The notes under the pieces are model-generated. The model saw only the letters and a program-made list of their open reading frames with translations, was not told where the DNA came from and ran no database searches. A DNA stretch of 64,000 bases, taken from assembly GCF_040939455.1 (NCBI RefSeq), contig NC_134116.1, positions 44,717,400 to 44,781,399 on the forward strand, read 5' to 3'. Position 1 is the first letter of the stretch. The number at the start of each line of letters is the position of its first letter. Position numbers and translations under genes: made by a program. Positions 33,795-46,670 of the stretch are shown piece by piece. This DNA comes from Microcebus murinus. Lineage: Eukaryota > Chordata > Mammalia > Primates > Cheirogaleidae.

Positions 33795-34350
33795 TTCTTC
33801 CTTCTTTCTGAGAATTCAAAGCCTAGAAAAGGCAAATAAATAAATATATAGCTATACATTGTGATAACTGCTTTAATTGAAATAAAAGTAGGGATATGGA
33901 AGAGAAAAGCCCAGAGAATGGAGTTAACAATAAATGATCCGGAATGGCTTTGCTCAAAACAAACCAGGTAAACTGACCCCAGATTGCTCAGAAGGATAGT
34001 TTAAGATGGAGTAAATGGGATGAGGTAGTTACAGGTTGAAAATAGGCACCTATAAATTCTGATGTATAGCTCAGGGTAAATTAGTGGATTGTTAGTGGTC
34101 CAGGGTAAATTGAGGAAGAATCTTTTAGAGGAGTCTCAACAATTTTAGATTTTATTTTAACTACATTTCAAGGTTATGAAAGTATTTTAAGTATATGGAG
34201 AATAGTGACAAATTAATTTGAATCTTTCAAAACATTGCTTTGGTTGCTATATGGAGATGATGAAATGAGTAGGAGACATGAGTTGCAGCAGGGAGATCAA
34301 TTTGGGGGCTACTGCAATAATCTAAGTGAGTGATTGTGATGGTTTAGACT
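33795..34350 (-). mobile_element. L2 LINE
   Basis: Plus strand carries the L2 complement: GGCTTTGCTCAAAACAAACC region, TTTTATTTTAACTACATTTCAAGG, CATTGCTTTGGTTGCTATATGG, GAGTTGCAGCAGGGAGATC and GGGGGCTACTGCAATAATC match the '...ggctgctgtgtggag...agcagggagaccag...aggctactgcaatagtcc...' order. Confidence 0.75.
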
Positions 34351-34364
34351 AAGCATTAAAAATT

Positions 34365-34745
34365 AGGTCTTTGGAAAAATTGAACTCATAGGGATAGAGA
34401 CTAGAATGGTGGTTACTAGAGGCTGGGAGGGGTAGTGGTGGGGGTGATAGAGAGCCGGTGGCTAATAAGTACAAATATATAGCTAGATAAAAGGATTAAG
34501 ATCTGGTGTTCAGCAGTACAATGGGACAACTATAGTTAACAATAATTTAGTATATATTACAAAATGACTAGAAGAACAGAATTGGAATGTTCCTAATACA
34601 AAGAAATGATAAATGCTTGAGGTGATGTATACACCAATTACCTTGATTTAGTCATTATGCATTGTGTGCTTGTATCAAAATATCACATCTACCCTATAAT
34701 GTACAACTATTATGTATCCAAAATAATTAAAAATATAACATATTT
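34365..34745 (+). mobile_element. Old L1 3' UTR
   Basis: ATAGAGACTAGAATGGTGG, TTACTAGAGGCTGGGAGGGG, CAACTATAGTTAACAATAAT and the end TACAACTATTATGTATCC with AATTAAAAA tail are typical of L1MA/L1MB-class 3' ends. Confidence 0.8.
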
Positions 34746-35639
34746 TAAATAATTTTTAGAAAAACGTAGTTATTTAGGAATAACCATCCATTAAATCTCT
34801 AAAATTTTAAAAGGCACAAAAACATTATCCTGTTAGTTGTGCAAATTGTATTTATTTATATGTTTTTTGAGTTTTTTTGCCCTGACTTGTTGCATAATGT
34901 TTTAATGTGTAGTTTTATTAAGGACACTATTAATCAAAAGTATGTGTGGCAAATCCTAGTAAAATGAACAATGAAGAAAAAGACAAAAGATAAGTACCAA
35001 AAGTGAGGTAAATTCATTATGCTGTAACCCTTAATGTATGCTAACTATAGAGGGACATAATTTGCTTATCAAATGTCTATAAAGTAATAAAAGGAAGCAT
35101 GATTTCAGTTTACCAAATATAAATAGTTTGAAAATTCAAACAATTCATAATTTATTTTTCAGTTGAAATAAAACAATTCCTGATACTGATATTCAGTGAG
35201 AAACATCTTCAAATGAAATCCTCAAATGAAAATTTATGGCTGTAAAAAAAGTGACTACCACCATTCTTTATTACTTATTCTGAGGTCTTATGCCCAGGGT
35301 GAGGCCAATTCTTCTTGAGAATAAATTTGTGGCTTTCTACAGCTGCTATGTCAAATGATCCCTGAATCTCAATGCAGCATTAAGTCCAAGCTCTGCTTAA
35401 GCATGAACCTTAGCCCATTACAAGTTCAAGCAAATGGTCCAATATTAAGGAAAGGTCATAAAAAAGCATGAACAGAATCATTATTCGTAACAGGATTTCT
35501 CCACACTTTGCTGAAGAATGTAACCAGTAATCTCTACTGGAATAACCTGCTCCAAACTTGTCTCTTAATCATGTACAACAATGGCCTGAACATCAGGAAG
35601 GAAAACTACAGAGGTAATGGCAGGTGGCCACAATAGAGA
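34746..35639. other. Unclassified DNA
   Basis: Nothing recognised. 35280-35620 is less AT-rich and could be an old LTR or unique sequence. Confidence 0.45.
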
Positions 35640-35845
35640 CAGCAAGGATTGTGCTCTCAAAGGGCTTGGGTTTGAATACTGGCTCTACACTCAGCAATAT
35701 TTTTAACTCTCTGAGCTTTACTTACCTGGTTATAAAATGCTGATAGGACTGACTGAACATAGTCGTCGTGGGGATTGAATGAGACGACGCATGAAAAGCA
35801 TCATTACAGCGTCTGATGCATGATAAGCACTTAACACATCGTGAC
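35640..35845 (+). mobile_element. MIR SINE
   Basis: GGGCTTGGGTTTGAATACTGG, CTCTACACTCAGCAATAT, TAACTCTCTGAGCTTTACTT, TATAAAATGCTGATAGGACT and GGATTGAATGAGACGACGC follow the MIR order. It contains several CpGs. Confidence 0.8.
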
Positions 35846-36469
35846 TATTTTTCTTTATTTGTTTTAAACAGAAAATAAAGCTTATTTAATGTTGCTTCCA
35901 AAAGTTTAATGCTTGCAAAAATAATGCCAGTAAAGTTGCTGATCTCATGAAATTCGTAGGTGGCAGGACATTTTATTTTACTTTAAAATACCAGGAACCA
36001 GGAAGGTATTTTAGATGGTAACTTATCATAGTATATGGACTATACACCAATCATTGCACCAATTTCTGAAAAGTAGCTCTCAATACAGGAACAATTGCAG
36101 CTGCTCTTAGCACTGAGGGAAAGCTGGGCAAATAGATATCAGGGTGTGGGGGATGGAGGGTGGGTGCAGCAGGTAAATAGTAAGAAGGGAATAAATGAAT
36201 GTACAATAGTAATACTTTGTCCACTTTACTATAGAGCATATCCTTCATTTCAGATCAAATTACATGCTAATCTCCCAGCCAGAGAAGGGTCTCTTTATAA
36301 ATCTCTCTCTTTTGCCTTCTCCTTCTTTCTCTGTAGATATTTTAACATTGATTATTTTAGATATCTGAGAGTTTCATATATTTACATGCTAATCATATAA
36401 AATGACCCTACAAGAAAATAAGCATGTACTATCAAAATATCTTATGTGCACATACAGAAGTAACTTTAA

Positions 36470-36650
36470 TCAGGTGCCGGGCAGGTAGGAATGGGGAGGA
36501 GGGGATGGGTATATTCCCACCTAATAGGTGTGGTGCTCACCCTCTGGGGGATGGACACGATTGCAGCTGACTCAGCTGGGGCAAAGGCAATATATATAAT
36601 CTAAACATTTGTACTCCTGTAATATGCTGAAATAAAAATAAATAAATATT
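36470..36650 (+). mobile_element. L1 3' UTR fragment
   Basis: AATCAGGTGCCGGGCAGGTAG, GGGGAGGAGGGGATGGG, CCCTCTGGGGGATGGACACG, TTTGTACTCCTGTAATATGC and GAAATAAAAATAAATAAAT tail. Severely 5'-truncated: only the 3' UTR is left. Confidence 0.85.
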
Positions 36651-38215
36651 ATATATATAATATATATATATTTTGTGAGACTTCTCAATAATCTTGGATC
36701 ACTTATCTTTAGCAACTCTGAATAACTCTAAGCTGATTCAGAGAGTTGACAAACAGCTTCTTCCATATGTTTTATAATCTAAAATACTTGCAAGGTCATC
36801 TCACTCTTCAGTTACCTTTCAGGCTTTCTTTACAAATATAAGAACATTAAGGATAATGCAACATGGGATTCTTAAACCGTATCTTTCAATATGCTTTCCT
36901 AAAATAGTATTAATTTGAAAAATATATAAACTAGTAGTACATAAGTAATTTGAAAATAGTAGTTTGCTTTTTTATTTATCATTCTCTCATCCATTACGAG
37001 CATTTAAATATATGTTGTATAATACTGAGATGTAAATGTGACCTCAGTTCTAAGAGTTTTTTTCCTAGTCACAATAAGTCATAGAAATAGCAAATATATT
37101 AATAACATACCTTTAAATAAGTATCAATTATAATATTTGTATTCATATTAATATTTTACAGGAAGGAGTAGGAGTGTCTCTGAGGAGATGCTTTGATATT
37201 AAAGAGAGTCTGCTAGCAGAAATATTGGTAGGATATTTTTCAGTTTTCTACTAAATACTCATGGAAAGTCAAAAACAACCAAGAAATTGTTTGAATGCAG
37301 AACAATAGGACTGGAAGTTAATTGTTATCATAATTTGGGACAAATTTTCCCAAAGTGCAAAGCCTATGGAACTGGATTGAATAATATCATGAGGGTAAGT
37401 AACTTAGGAGATATTTTGCCTATCTCCTTTTATTGTCTGGTTTAGAAGCACTGTATAAAAACCAAGGAAGCACTTAGACATCCAACCATTCGTGCTGTTC
37501 TTTGAGCCAACTATGCTATAATTGTTAGCTGAAATTGCACACAGAAATTGCCATCGTCATGCAACAATAGGCCAGGGTATTTTGGTGGTAGGGAAACTAT
37601 AAAGGTACATTGAATTCTGAGACTTGTTTTTCAAAAGTAACTTTCTGTTGGTAGACAGAGTAAGAGCCTTGATAAATGAATCATTATGATTTCCCATGTG
37701 TTCTATCCAATTCAATCTCAGAGAGGAGGAGCAAAAAAAAATGGCCAGATGAAAAGAATCACAGTCTATCAGTGCACTATTGATAAACTCCTCAGATAGT
37801 AGTAATTAAGCCATATACTGATGCATATTAACCTAATGTATAAGTTTGGTTTGGAGAAGAGGTTTAAATCAGCAGCCAAGAGGATGAGATTTGAGTGAAC
37901 ATCAAATATTCATTTGGTAAACCTCAGATTATGCTTCTCAGTTCAAGGATTGGTAAACCAAGGGTTATCTAGGATTGAAAAATTGGCTCCCTTTCATTGT
38001 CTCGTGAATTTCATGGCATCATGCTTGAAGCAATGTCTTTGCTGTATTGTCACATTCTCAGAGTGCCCTCTACTGCCTTTCTGGGAGGATTGGTGGCAAC
38101 AAGGTTGGATGACAGCTAAAGGTTACACTTTCAGTTGCCAGAAGCTAGTAAGAAGAAGAAATAATAAGAAGTGGGAAATTTACTTTTTAAAAGTTCTTGA
38201 TTACTGGAAGATATA
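36651..38215. other. Unclassified DNA
   Basis: No named repeat. A plus-strand frame of 119 codons (37914-38273) runs into the following mariner end, so it is not a gene. Confidence 0.5.
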
Positions 38216-38662
38216 CAAGGTCTGTCCAGAAAGTATCCATCCATGTACTATGAGAAAGGGAGACATTTACTGAAGAAGATATGAGATACAAGAAACATTG
38301 TACATAGGACAATGATGCCTCAGTCCCCTTCATAGTAGGGACCTCACACAGTTCTTCCAGTATCTCTTCCACTGTTCAAAAACCTCTGCAAAATCCTGTG
38401 TTGGAATTGCCATCAGCTGCCTCATAGTATTTTTCTGAATCTCATCAGTGACCTGAAATCTCTTCCTTTCAAAGGTGATTTGAGTTTTGGAAAAAGCCAA
38501 AAGTCCTCAGGGTGCCAAATCTGGGATGTAGGGAGGCTGAGTCACCTGGGTAATATGATGTTTCATCAAAAAACTCTGCAGGAGACGTGATACAAGGACA
38601 GTGCTTTGTTACAAAAAACCTGCCCATCACCAGTTGCCCAACTGCGCATTGCATTACTCAAC
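38216..38662 (-). mobile_element. Different mariner (bovine Mar1-like), 3' half
   Basis: The left edge reads AAGGTCTGTCCAGAAAGTATCC, a mariner-type terminus next to TA (38214-38215). On the minus strand the DNA encodes a transposase C-terminus: a PPYIPDLAP block (third catalytic Asp region) near 38530, then FQVTDEIQKNT, RQLMAIPTQDF and EQWKRYWKNCVRSL toward 38330. Frame shifts break it. It is not the family of 11640-13824. From memory it resembles ruminant Mar1-type mariners. The 5' half is missing; the right edge lies just before another mariner at 38682. Confidence 0.75.
38330..38660 (-). pseudogene. Transposase C-terminal fragment
   Basis: The part of a mariner transposase that contains the last catalytic Asp (PDLAP) and the conserved C-terminal helices with EQWKRYWKNC. 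A stop follows PDLAP directly and a frame shift separates it from the upstream part that still reads as 61 open codons (38469-38654). It cannot make a working enzyme. Confidence 0.7.
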
Positions 38663-38681
38663 CAACAAACATTGAGGTGTT

Positions 38682-39036
38682 AAGTATGAAATGTCCAATT
38701 TTCTTAATAGTAAGTTTGACAATATCTCTGACATTTCATTTTGACACCTTTATTTTTAGTGTAAAGGCATATCCTCATTCTCTCAAATGCATGCTTTGGC
38801 TTGTTTATCTTCCAAAAAAATTTTTAGAGCAATTTTTGTGAAAACATGGCTAAGTCAAAAATGTTGCTGTTTTCGAATATAAGTTCCATCATGCAGCATA
38901 CGTTCCACCAATCTAGCACAGATAGCTCAAAATATCAACAGAGTGTTTGGGAAGGATGTGGTTAATGAATGTACAGTATATAGATTGCTGGAGAAGCTCC
39001 ATTCTGGTGATTTTAATCTTGAAAGTGAGTGTGTAG
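38682..39036 (+). mobile_element. Third copy of the cecropia-type mariner, 5' part
   Basis: Starts with TTAAGTATGAAATGTCC (TA at 38681-38682), then GACATTTCATTTTGACACC, ACATGGCTAAGTCAAAAATG (transposase start, near 38846) and AGCTCAAAATATCAACAGAG, AAGCTCCATTCTGGTGATTTT. It breaks off near 39036 where old L1 sequence begins. The 3' half was not found downstream of that L1. Confidence 0.88.
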
Positions 39037-39750
39037 GTTGATTCTAAATCTCAGCTATTGTGAATAGTGCTGAAATAAACATGGGAGTACAGATTTTTAT
39101 TTTATTTTATTTTATTTTATTTGCTATACTGAATTTTCTTCTTTAGGGTTATATATCTAGGAGTAGGATTGCTGGATCATATGGTAGTTCTATTTTTAGA
39201 TTTTTAAGGAACATTCATACTTCCATAGCACTTCTGTTGCACTAATTTACATTCCCACCCACAGTATATGAGGGTTCCCCTTTCTCCACATCCTCACCAG
39301 CATCCATTATTGCCTGCCTTTTTGATAAAAGCCATTTTAACTGGGATGAGATGATGTATCATTGTAGTTTTAAACTGAATTTCTCTGATGACTAATGATG
39401 TTGAGCATATTTTCATATACCTGTTGGACATTTGTATTTCTTCTTTGGAGATATGTCTGTTCAGACATTTTCCTTTGTCCATTTTTAATCAGATTATATT
39501 TTCATTTTGAATTGTTGGATCTCCTTATATATTCTGGTTATTAATCCCTTGTCAGATGAGTAGTTTGGAAAGTTTTTCTTCCATTCTGTGGATTGTCTCT
39601 TCACTTTGTTCATTTTTTCCTTTGTTGTGTAGAAGCTTTTTAGCTGGATGTGATTCTTTTTTTCCAATTTTGCTTTGGTTGTCTCTGCTTTGGCGGTATT
39701 GCTCAAGAAGTAATTGCCCAGACCAATGTGCTGTAGCATTTCCTCAATGT
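39037..39750 (-). mobile_element. Old L1, ORF2 C-terminal part
   Basis: Antisense of L1 ORF2: AGCTATTGTGAATAGTGCTG, TAGGAGTAGGATTGCTGGATC, TTTCTCCACATCCTCACCAGC and GCTCAAGAAGTAATTGCCC. Two open remnants (39294-39482 and 39494-39739) carry 'TRIYKEIQQ'-type and 'MLQHIGLG' pieces. It lacks the 3' UTR and tail, so both ends are truncated or rearranged. It carries a TTTTA microsatellite. Confidence 0.88.
39094..39121. repeat. (TTTTA)n microsatellite
   Basis: About five TTTTA units inside the L1 ORF2 remnant, at a place where the L1 consensus has no such run. It grew after the L1 inserted. Confidence 0.9.
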
Positions 39751-42146
39751 TAAAATGCCTTTTAACATGTAGTCCTTTAATTGATGATGAGTTAACAATT
39801 AATAAGTTGTTACTTTAAAATCTTTACTACATAAAAACAAAATATTTGTACTGCAGAAAATTAGCTTAAGAAAGTAGTATTTCCTCCTGCTAATTGTTTA
39901 AATTACCATTTTGTAAACCACTAATTGATGCTAGAATGCTTTTACCATGGATAAAGCCCAGTTCTATGTAAGAAATTGAGAATCATTTTTTTAAAAGATA
40001 TCAACATGTAGATATAAAACTGTATGCATAATCACACTCAGTATCACAAGCCAATTTTATAACATGCTAACACATCAGAAGATAATTTTGCTTTGAAGTT
40101 TGTTTTATGTCAAATCACACTTTGATATTTCTTTGTATAATGAATAAAGGTAAAAACAAATATCAAAGTGAAAAGCAACGTATTTGATACCAAGTTTGTG
40201 TTAATAGTGCAAATTTATCAATAAATAGTAAAGTTGAAAAAAAAAAACACTATAACTTGTTCTTTTTCCAAAACAGAAACAGTAAATCACACAAACACAT
40301 AATTTCTTCTGTTATATATTGTAAAGGTTATGTTTATACTACGGGCTGTGAATGAGATTAATGAGTTTTCTCAGCACAGTAAACCTCCTCCACAGAAACA
40401 GAAGCTAAATTGCAATAAATCACAGGTTTATGTTCACGTATTTATGGGATAGGAAAGATTTAGAGTTCCTCAGTAGAGAAAACCATCCCAAAGTAAAAGA
40501 AAAAATTATGGCTTAAAGGTAGATAAACTGGGGCAAGCTGAAAATTGTGCATTCGATATATTTTAATAATGTCAGTAATTTATTAAAAGTAATTATCATG
40601 GCACTGTTTCATGCTCATACTTCACCAGAAGTGACAAAATACTAGTTCAATATGTTAGTTACCTTCATATTATTATGTATCAAGACCAATTAAATTAGAG
40701 CTGTGATTTTTCTACCTTACCGTTAAAACTCAATGCTACTTTTTCTTCCAAAAAAAAAGTCTGCATTATTATAAATGATATTATGTAATACATCCACTAC
40801 AAAATTTCTCATATTATCATTTCAGCCAATAACCCAATCCTATATCATTACCCAGAGATAAAGTTCTTTTCTTTGGTTTTTTGGGGGTGGGACTACTGAT
40901 TATATTTGACTACCTCGTAAGAGTGCAATCTATGAAATGTATTTATATATAAAATAGTTTTGAACCCAAATTTTAAAGACAAGCAAATCTTTAAAGCAAA
41001 TATTAAATAAATATTTAATAACAAGCAAATATTAAATAAAATTTAATATTATTTTTAAGTGAATAATGTCTCTGTCTCTTCAATTCTTTGCATCTTACTG
41101 GAAAAATTAACTAAAGCCAAATGTGTAAATACACATAGCACTATTGTCCCAGACACCAAAATCCTCGTAAATGTTACTTCACCCTTATCTCTAAATTAAA
41201 GATTCACTATTGGAAACAGTACAGTGACCTTTCTACTCAATATCTTGAAAAGAAAAAAAAAAGCTAGAATCTTTTATATTCTGTTTCTGAGAATGTCATT
41301 CAATCTGATTCAAGCACAATGTAATGCTAAGAAAAGAGGAAATCAGGTTGTTTAAAAAAAATCAAGATCATTTTAAGTGAAAGATTGAGAAGTAAAAAGA
41401 ATTCCCATGAGAAGATTAAGAAAATAATTCCAATCCCTACAAATAACAGTACAGCAATAAAATTGAACACAATATTGTGGGGTCTGGAATGTCAGGTTTT
41501 AGGTATTTTAAATGGGCTGTCTCTCTCATCCATCTTCAGAAAGAGATCAGACAAACCATGGAGCTGAACTTAGATCTTATATGCTAAAAATGAATAAAAA
41601 GTATTTGCTAAGATTACACAGCCTTGATGAATTCTTCATGGAAAAGGAATTTTTTTGATCAAGGAATGAGAAGTTACTCAGATTTGGGAGCAATGCAACT
41701 TTTCTAACAGATTTTAAGTTTTTTAAGAAATTTGTGTTCATTAGTGGATAAACAAATACATTCCTATTTCTAAATTATTTGAAGCCATACAGTTTAAATG
41801 TCTCCAAATAACAGATATTTAGTATGCACTAGTCAACAGAAAGCCAGAACTACACACATCAATAATGGAAAATAGTATGCTTAAAGAGGTAAAGAACAAT
41901 TCATGGGTAGAGATAAAACAAAATTATCCATATGGATGGAGATAAGAAAAATTAATACAATATATGAAAAATTTTGATATCTTCTAATGTGAAAACATTT
42001 TTTCTTTAAATAAAATGCAATCTCAAAAAGAGCATACTTTAATTTGTAGTGATTTCTAAATGAATAGCAAATTGACAAAAGGTAAATTATTTCTGATTGA
42101 CACCTTTATAGACACCATGTTGTCATCAAACATCTGAGTCCATACA
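39751..42146. other. 2.4 kb AT-rich DNA, nothing recognised
   Basis: No gene or named repeat. 40980-41050 has a direct and inverted cluster of AAGCAAATATTAAATAAA and TATTTAATA, likely slippage. Confidence 0.5.
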
Positions 42147-42475
42147 CAGGTTGAGTATCCCTTATTTGAATTACTTGGGAACATAAGTGTTTTGGATTTC
42201 AGATTTTTTCCTATGTTGGAATATTTGCATGTACACAATGAAATATCTTGGGGATGGGCCCCAAGTGTAAACATGAACTTTTTTTGTATGTTTAATATAT
42301 GCCTTCCATTTAGCCTGAAGATAATTTTATATAATATATTTAAAAAATTTGTACATAAAGGAAAATTTGTGTTGAGTACTTCCATGCAGAGTTTTTCTAC
42401 ATATAGCATCATATCAGCACTCAATGCTCCTGGAGAATTTTAGATTTCAGATTTTCAAATTAGGAAATTCAGCCT
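42147..42475. mobile_element. MER2-like Tigger (pogo) MITE
   Basis: Left end CAGGTTGAGTATCCCTTAT and right end AAATTCAGCCTGTA are MER2-type inverted ends beside TA. The interior has CATAAGTGTTTTGGATTTCAG, GGAATATTTGCATGTACAC, GATGGGCCCCAAGTGTAAAC and TTTAGCCTGAAGATAATTTTA, the MER2 wording. About 330 bp, as expected. The frames on both strands (up to 122 codons) are accidental. Confidence 0.9.
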
Positions 42476-42667
42476 GTAGCATATAAACTGTTATATGTCA
42501 CTTTTTATGTATAGTCTATGTTCACATATTTTGACCCTTCTACAACTTTCACACTATTTTTAACAATATTTATCTGAGTGAGATAGATGTATTATTTTTA
42601 ATTTATTAGAGAAGCTAACAAAATGGTTTGTCTTATACTCAGTGAAATTGCTTCTCTTCCATCTTTT

Positions 42668-43986
42668 TTTTTATTTTAGCATATTATGGAGGTACAAGTG
42701 TTGAGGTTACATATATTGCCCATGCCTCCCCTCCACCCCTTGAGCCAGAGCCTCAAGCGTGACCATCCCCCAAACATTGCACATCTCACTCATTGTGTTT
42801 GTATATACCCATCCCCTCCTCCCCGCTCCCACCTGCCCGGACACCCAATAAATGTTATTCCTATATGTCCACTGAGGTGTTCATCCATTAATACCAATTT
42901 GCTGGTGAGTACATGTGGTATTTGTTTTCCTATTCTTGAGATACTTCACTTAGTAGAATGGGTTCCAGCTCTATCCAGGAAAATACAGGAAGTGCTATAT
43001 CACCATTTTTTCTTAAAGCTGAATAGTACTCCATGGTGTACATATACGATATTTTATTAATCCACTCATGAATTGATGGGCACTTGGATTGTTTCCACAA
43101 CATTGCAATTGTGAATTGTGCTGCTATAAACATTCAAGTGCAGGTGTCTTTTTCATAAATTGACTTTTGATCTTTTTGGTAGATGCCCAGTAGTGGAATT
43201 GCTGGATCAAATGGTAGATATACTTGTATCGCTTTAAGGTATCTCCATATCGTTTTCCACAGAAGTTGAACTAGTTTGCAGTCCCACCATCAGTATAGGA
43301 GTGTTCCTCTCTCTCCGCATCCACGCCAACATTTATCGTTTGAGGACCTTTAGATAAAGGTCATTCTCACTGGAGTTAAGTGATATCTCATTGTAGTTTT
43401 GATTTGCATTTCCCTGATGATTAGAGACGTTGAGCATTTTTTCATATATGTGTCGGCCATTATTCTGTCTTCTTTTGAGAAGTTTCTGTTCATGTCCTTT
43501 GCCCATTTTTTGATAGGGTTGTTTGATTTTTTCTTGCTGATTTTCCTGAGTTCTAAATAGATTCTAATTATCAGCCCTTTATCAGATGTGTAGCTTGTGA
43601 AAATTTTCTCCCATTCTGTGGGTTGTTTGTTTGCTCTCTTGACAGTTTCTTTGTCTTCTTCTGCAGAAGCTTTTTAATTTGATCAGGTCCCATTTATTTA
43701 CTTTTGTTGCTGCTGTGATTGCCTTTGGGGTCTTCTTCATAAATTCTTTGCCTAGGCCAATGTCTAGAAAAGTATTTCCAATGTTTTCCTCTAGAATTCT
43801 AATAGTTTTACACCTAAGGTTCAAGTCTGTTACCCAGCATGAGTTGATTTTTGTGAGAGGTGAAAGGTGTGGATACTGTTTCAGTCTTCTACATGTGGCT
43901 ATCCAGTTTTCCCAGACCATTTATTGAATAAGGATTATTTTACCAAGAGTATGTTTTTGTCTGCTTTGTCGAAGATGAGGATCTTA
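42668..43986 (-). mobile_element. 5'-truncated L1, minus strand
   Basis: From a poly(T)-like start and the C-rich 3' UTR complement (CCCATCCCCTCCTCCCCGC) through the ORF2 C-terminus, ending at the segment that encodes 'FDKADKN' (AGTATGTTTTTGTCTGC...). Open remnants at 42930-43133 and 43582-43920 keep [14 protein letters not shown] and [13 protein letters not shown], but the frame is broken between them. TSDs not found with confidence. A subfamily slightly older than the intact L1. Confidence 0.93.
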
Positions 43987-44744
43987 ACATGGAAAATCAT
44001 AAAAAGGGTTAATTTCATTTTCTAGTAGTATGTTCACACTTGTTCAAAATTTTTATATTGATTTGATAGGAATCATATTATTCTAGCAAATTATAAACAC
44101 CACACTTTTCAAAAATAAGCCAGTCAATAAACTTAAAGTTGTACTATGTAAGATGATATTCAGAAAAAAATATATATTAACTCTAAGTCTTTCTTAAAAC
44201 TTACACATTTACAGTCAGATTTATGTAGAAACATTTTAAATATTTTTATTTCCAAGAAAACTTTTGCTAGATAAAAGAAAAACATAAATTTATTTATTAA
44301 TGACCTGAATGAATGAAATTTCATAAGTAAGAATAAAGTTGTGCCCATAGCAAAAGGATTCTTTCTTTCCATTTACACATGACACAGAGTTACGCTTTAC
44401 TAGGAATTTGTTCCAGGAAGCAAAATCAGGAAAATTAAAGTATTGTAATGAAAGGCTGGGGACAAGCAAAGAGTGTTTCACAGGTTCAATATGCATTCAG
44501 ATCTCTACAACATCCAAAGTTAGTAAAGTTATAACAAGCTTCGTAAACAATAAATAAATAGGCAGATGAACTAAAGTAAAACCTAGCTGATGGCATAAGC
44601 ATTTATTTTTCATTCACTTTCAAATAAATTTAGATTTTTCAGCAACTAAAACTCTAAAAATAATTATAAATATCTATCATAAATACAGATGAAAGAATCC
44701 TTGAAAATATAAGCAAATATAATTAATCAAATGCATAATAAAAT

Positions 44745-46670
44745 ATAATACAGCATGTCTAGGTTGTGTTTACTCCAGGAATATAGGAATAGTTGCCTCA
44801 TGAAAATTAATCAATCACTCTAATAACAGAAAAAAAATGAGCACAATTATATAATCTTCTTAATAAAAATGAAAAATTGTGTCACAAAATTAAACCCACA
44901 TTTATGGTTTTTAAAACTCAGCATATAAGAAATGAATACAAAGCATCTAAAAAAATCTATATCTCATATAGTTAATCCTAAAGGACTTAGTGCCTTCTCT
45001 CAAATATTTTAAAGATAGTGAGGAGACAGAATCTCAACACTACTAAGTTTAACTGAGGACTTTGTCAGGACAAGAAAAGGCAAGAAAAATAAAGAAACGG
45101 AAGATTGAAGTGAAATAAATATAACTCCCTCTATTCACAGACAGAATTGTTTATTTAGGATCCTAATATATAAAGTCCTAAGGGAATCTAAAAAACAACT
45201 AATATTATAAGTGAATCCTGCAAGTTCATGGGATACAAATATATAAAAATTAATTTAATTTTACCTATTTTGAGCAAAATGGGGAAAATATAGTTTAAAA
45301 ATAAACATAACAGTGTTAAAAACATAAAACACTTAGGAAGAATTAGGCTATAAAGGGGCAAGTCTTCTCTGTTGAAATTTATAAAATATTGCTAAGAGGA
45401 ATTATGAAAGACATAAAAAAGTAAAGAGATATATAATGTTTGTGGACTGGAAAGCTCAGTATAGTGAAAATGTCAATTTCTCCAAGTTGGTCTACAACTT
45501 TGTATCAATTTCAATCATAATCTCAACAAAGATTTTGGTCTTTGTTTTTGTTTTTAATAGCACATTACAAGCAGATCATAACATCATAATATTCCCATTG
45601 CATGGGAATATTAAGGACCTAGTAAATACAAAGAAATCTTGAAGAGAACACATTTGGAAGACCTGACTTAAAAATTTAATGTAAAGCTAAAGCAAAATCA
45701 TATAAGGATAACCAAATAAATAAAGGAAACAGAGCATAGTATGCAGAAATAGACTCAAACATTGATTTTCTACATTGGCACCCAAGAAATTCAATAAAAA
45801 AAGGTAAACAAATCATGCTATAAAAATTTTATATATATATGTGAGAGGAAAATCCCATACTCCTTACTCATACCACACAAAATTATTTTAATAACGTTAC
45901 AATTTTGGATAGGCAAAGAATTTTTAGACCAGATATATAATAAAATAATAATAAAAGAATAAAAAAGACAATTAGAGCTCACTGAAATGAAATACTTCTG
46001 TCTATTGAAAGATACTATTAAAAAATAAAAACTACAAACTGGATCAAGATTTTTGTGAAAAAAATAATGAAAGAAGCCTTGGAAATGTGTTAGGAAATTA
46101 CACATAGATCTATTAATATGTTATGACCTAGCAATTTCACCTGTCCAAGAGAAATAAAATATATATGTTCACAAAAATACTGGAACAAAAATATTAATTC
46201 CAATGTTATTCATAACAGCCCCAAACAGGGAACAACATAAATTTCAAACATCAGTAGGATGGAATAAAGTAACGTGATATAATCATACATTGAAATGTTA
46301 TTAAACAATAAAAAGGAGCTAACCACTGATACTTGCAAAGGTATATATGAATTAAAAATTATACATAGCCATAGAGCTACATTCAAAATAGTATGTACTG
46401 TATGATTCCATTTAAAAGAAGTTTGAGAACAGGCAAAAAAAATTACATGTTTAAAATAAGCATAATAGTAGTTTCCTTTGGAGAGAAGGTTGGAGATGTT
46501 TCACTGGGAAGAGGCCTGGAAGAACTTTTTGGAGTGAGACAATTGTTCTCTATATTGATTTGGGTAAAACATACCCCACTGTGTGTATTTGTCAAAACTC
46601 GCTGAAATGAATGTGTGTATTTCAAAATATATAAATTTTGTCTCAGTAAAAAACAATTATTAAATGTCAT
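44745..46670 (+). mobile_element. Ancient L1M, ORF2 and 3' part, heavily decayed
   Basis: Segments in the order of old L1 ORF2: TTACTCCAGGAATATAGGAA, AACAGAAAAAAAATGAGCAC, GTCCTAAGGGAATCTAAAAA, GGGATACAAATATATAAAAAT, then AATTTCACCTGTCCAAGAG, ATTCATAACAGCCCCAAACAG, CAGTAGGATGGAATAAAG and GTATGATTCCATTTAAAAG. The 3' end is near 46670. All frames are broken. Confidence 0.75.

Noticed and set aside
37914..38273. 119-codon plus-strand open frame
   Set aside because: Reads into the terminal inverted repeat of the mariner at 38216, and has no family resemblance.
42056..42424. 122-codon minus-strand open frame
   Set aside because: Lies in the non-coding MER2 MITE and flank.
42686..43060. 124-codon plus-strand open frame
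   Set aside because: Antisense of the L1 3' UTR and ORF2 end on the minus strand. The Pro/His-rich start is the C-rich complement of the G-rich 3' UTR.
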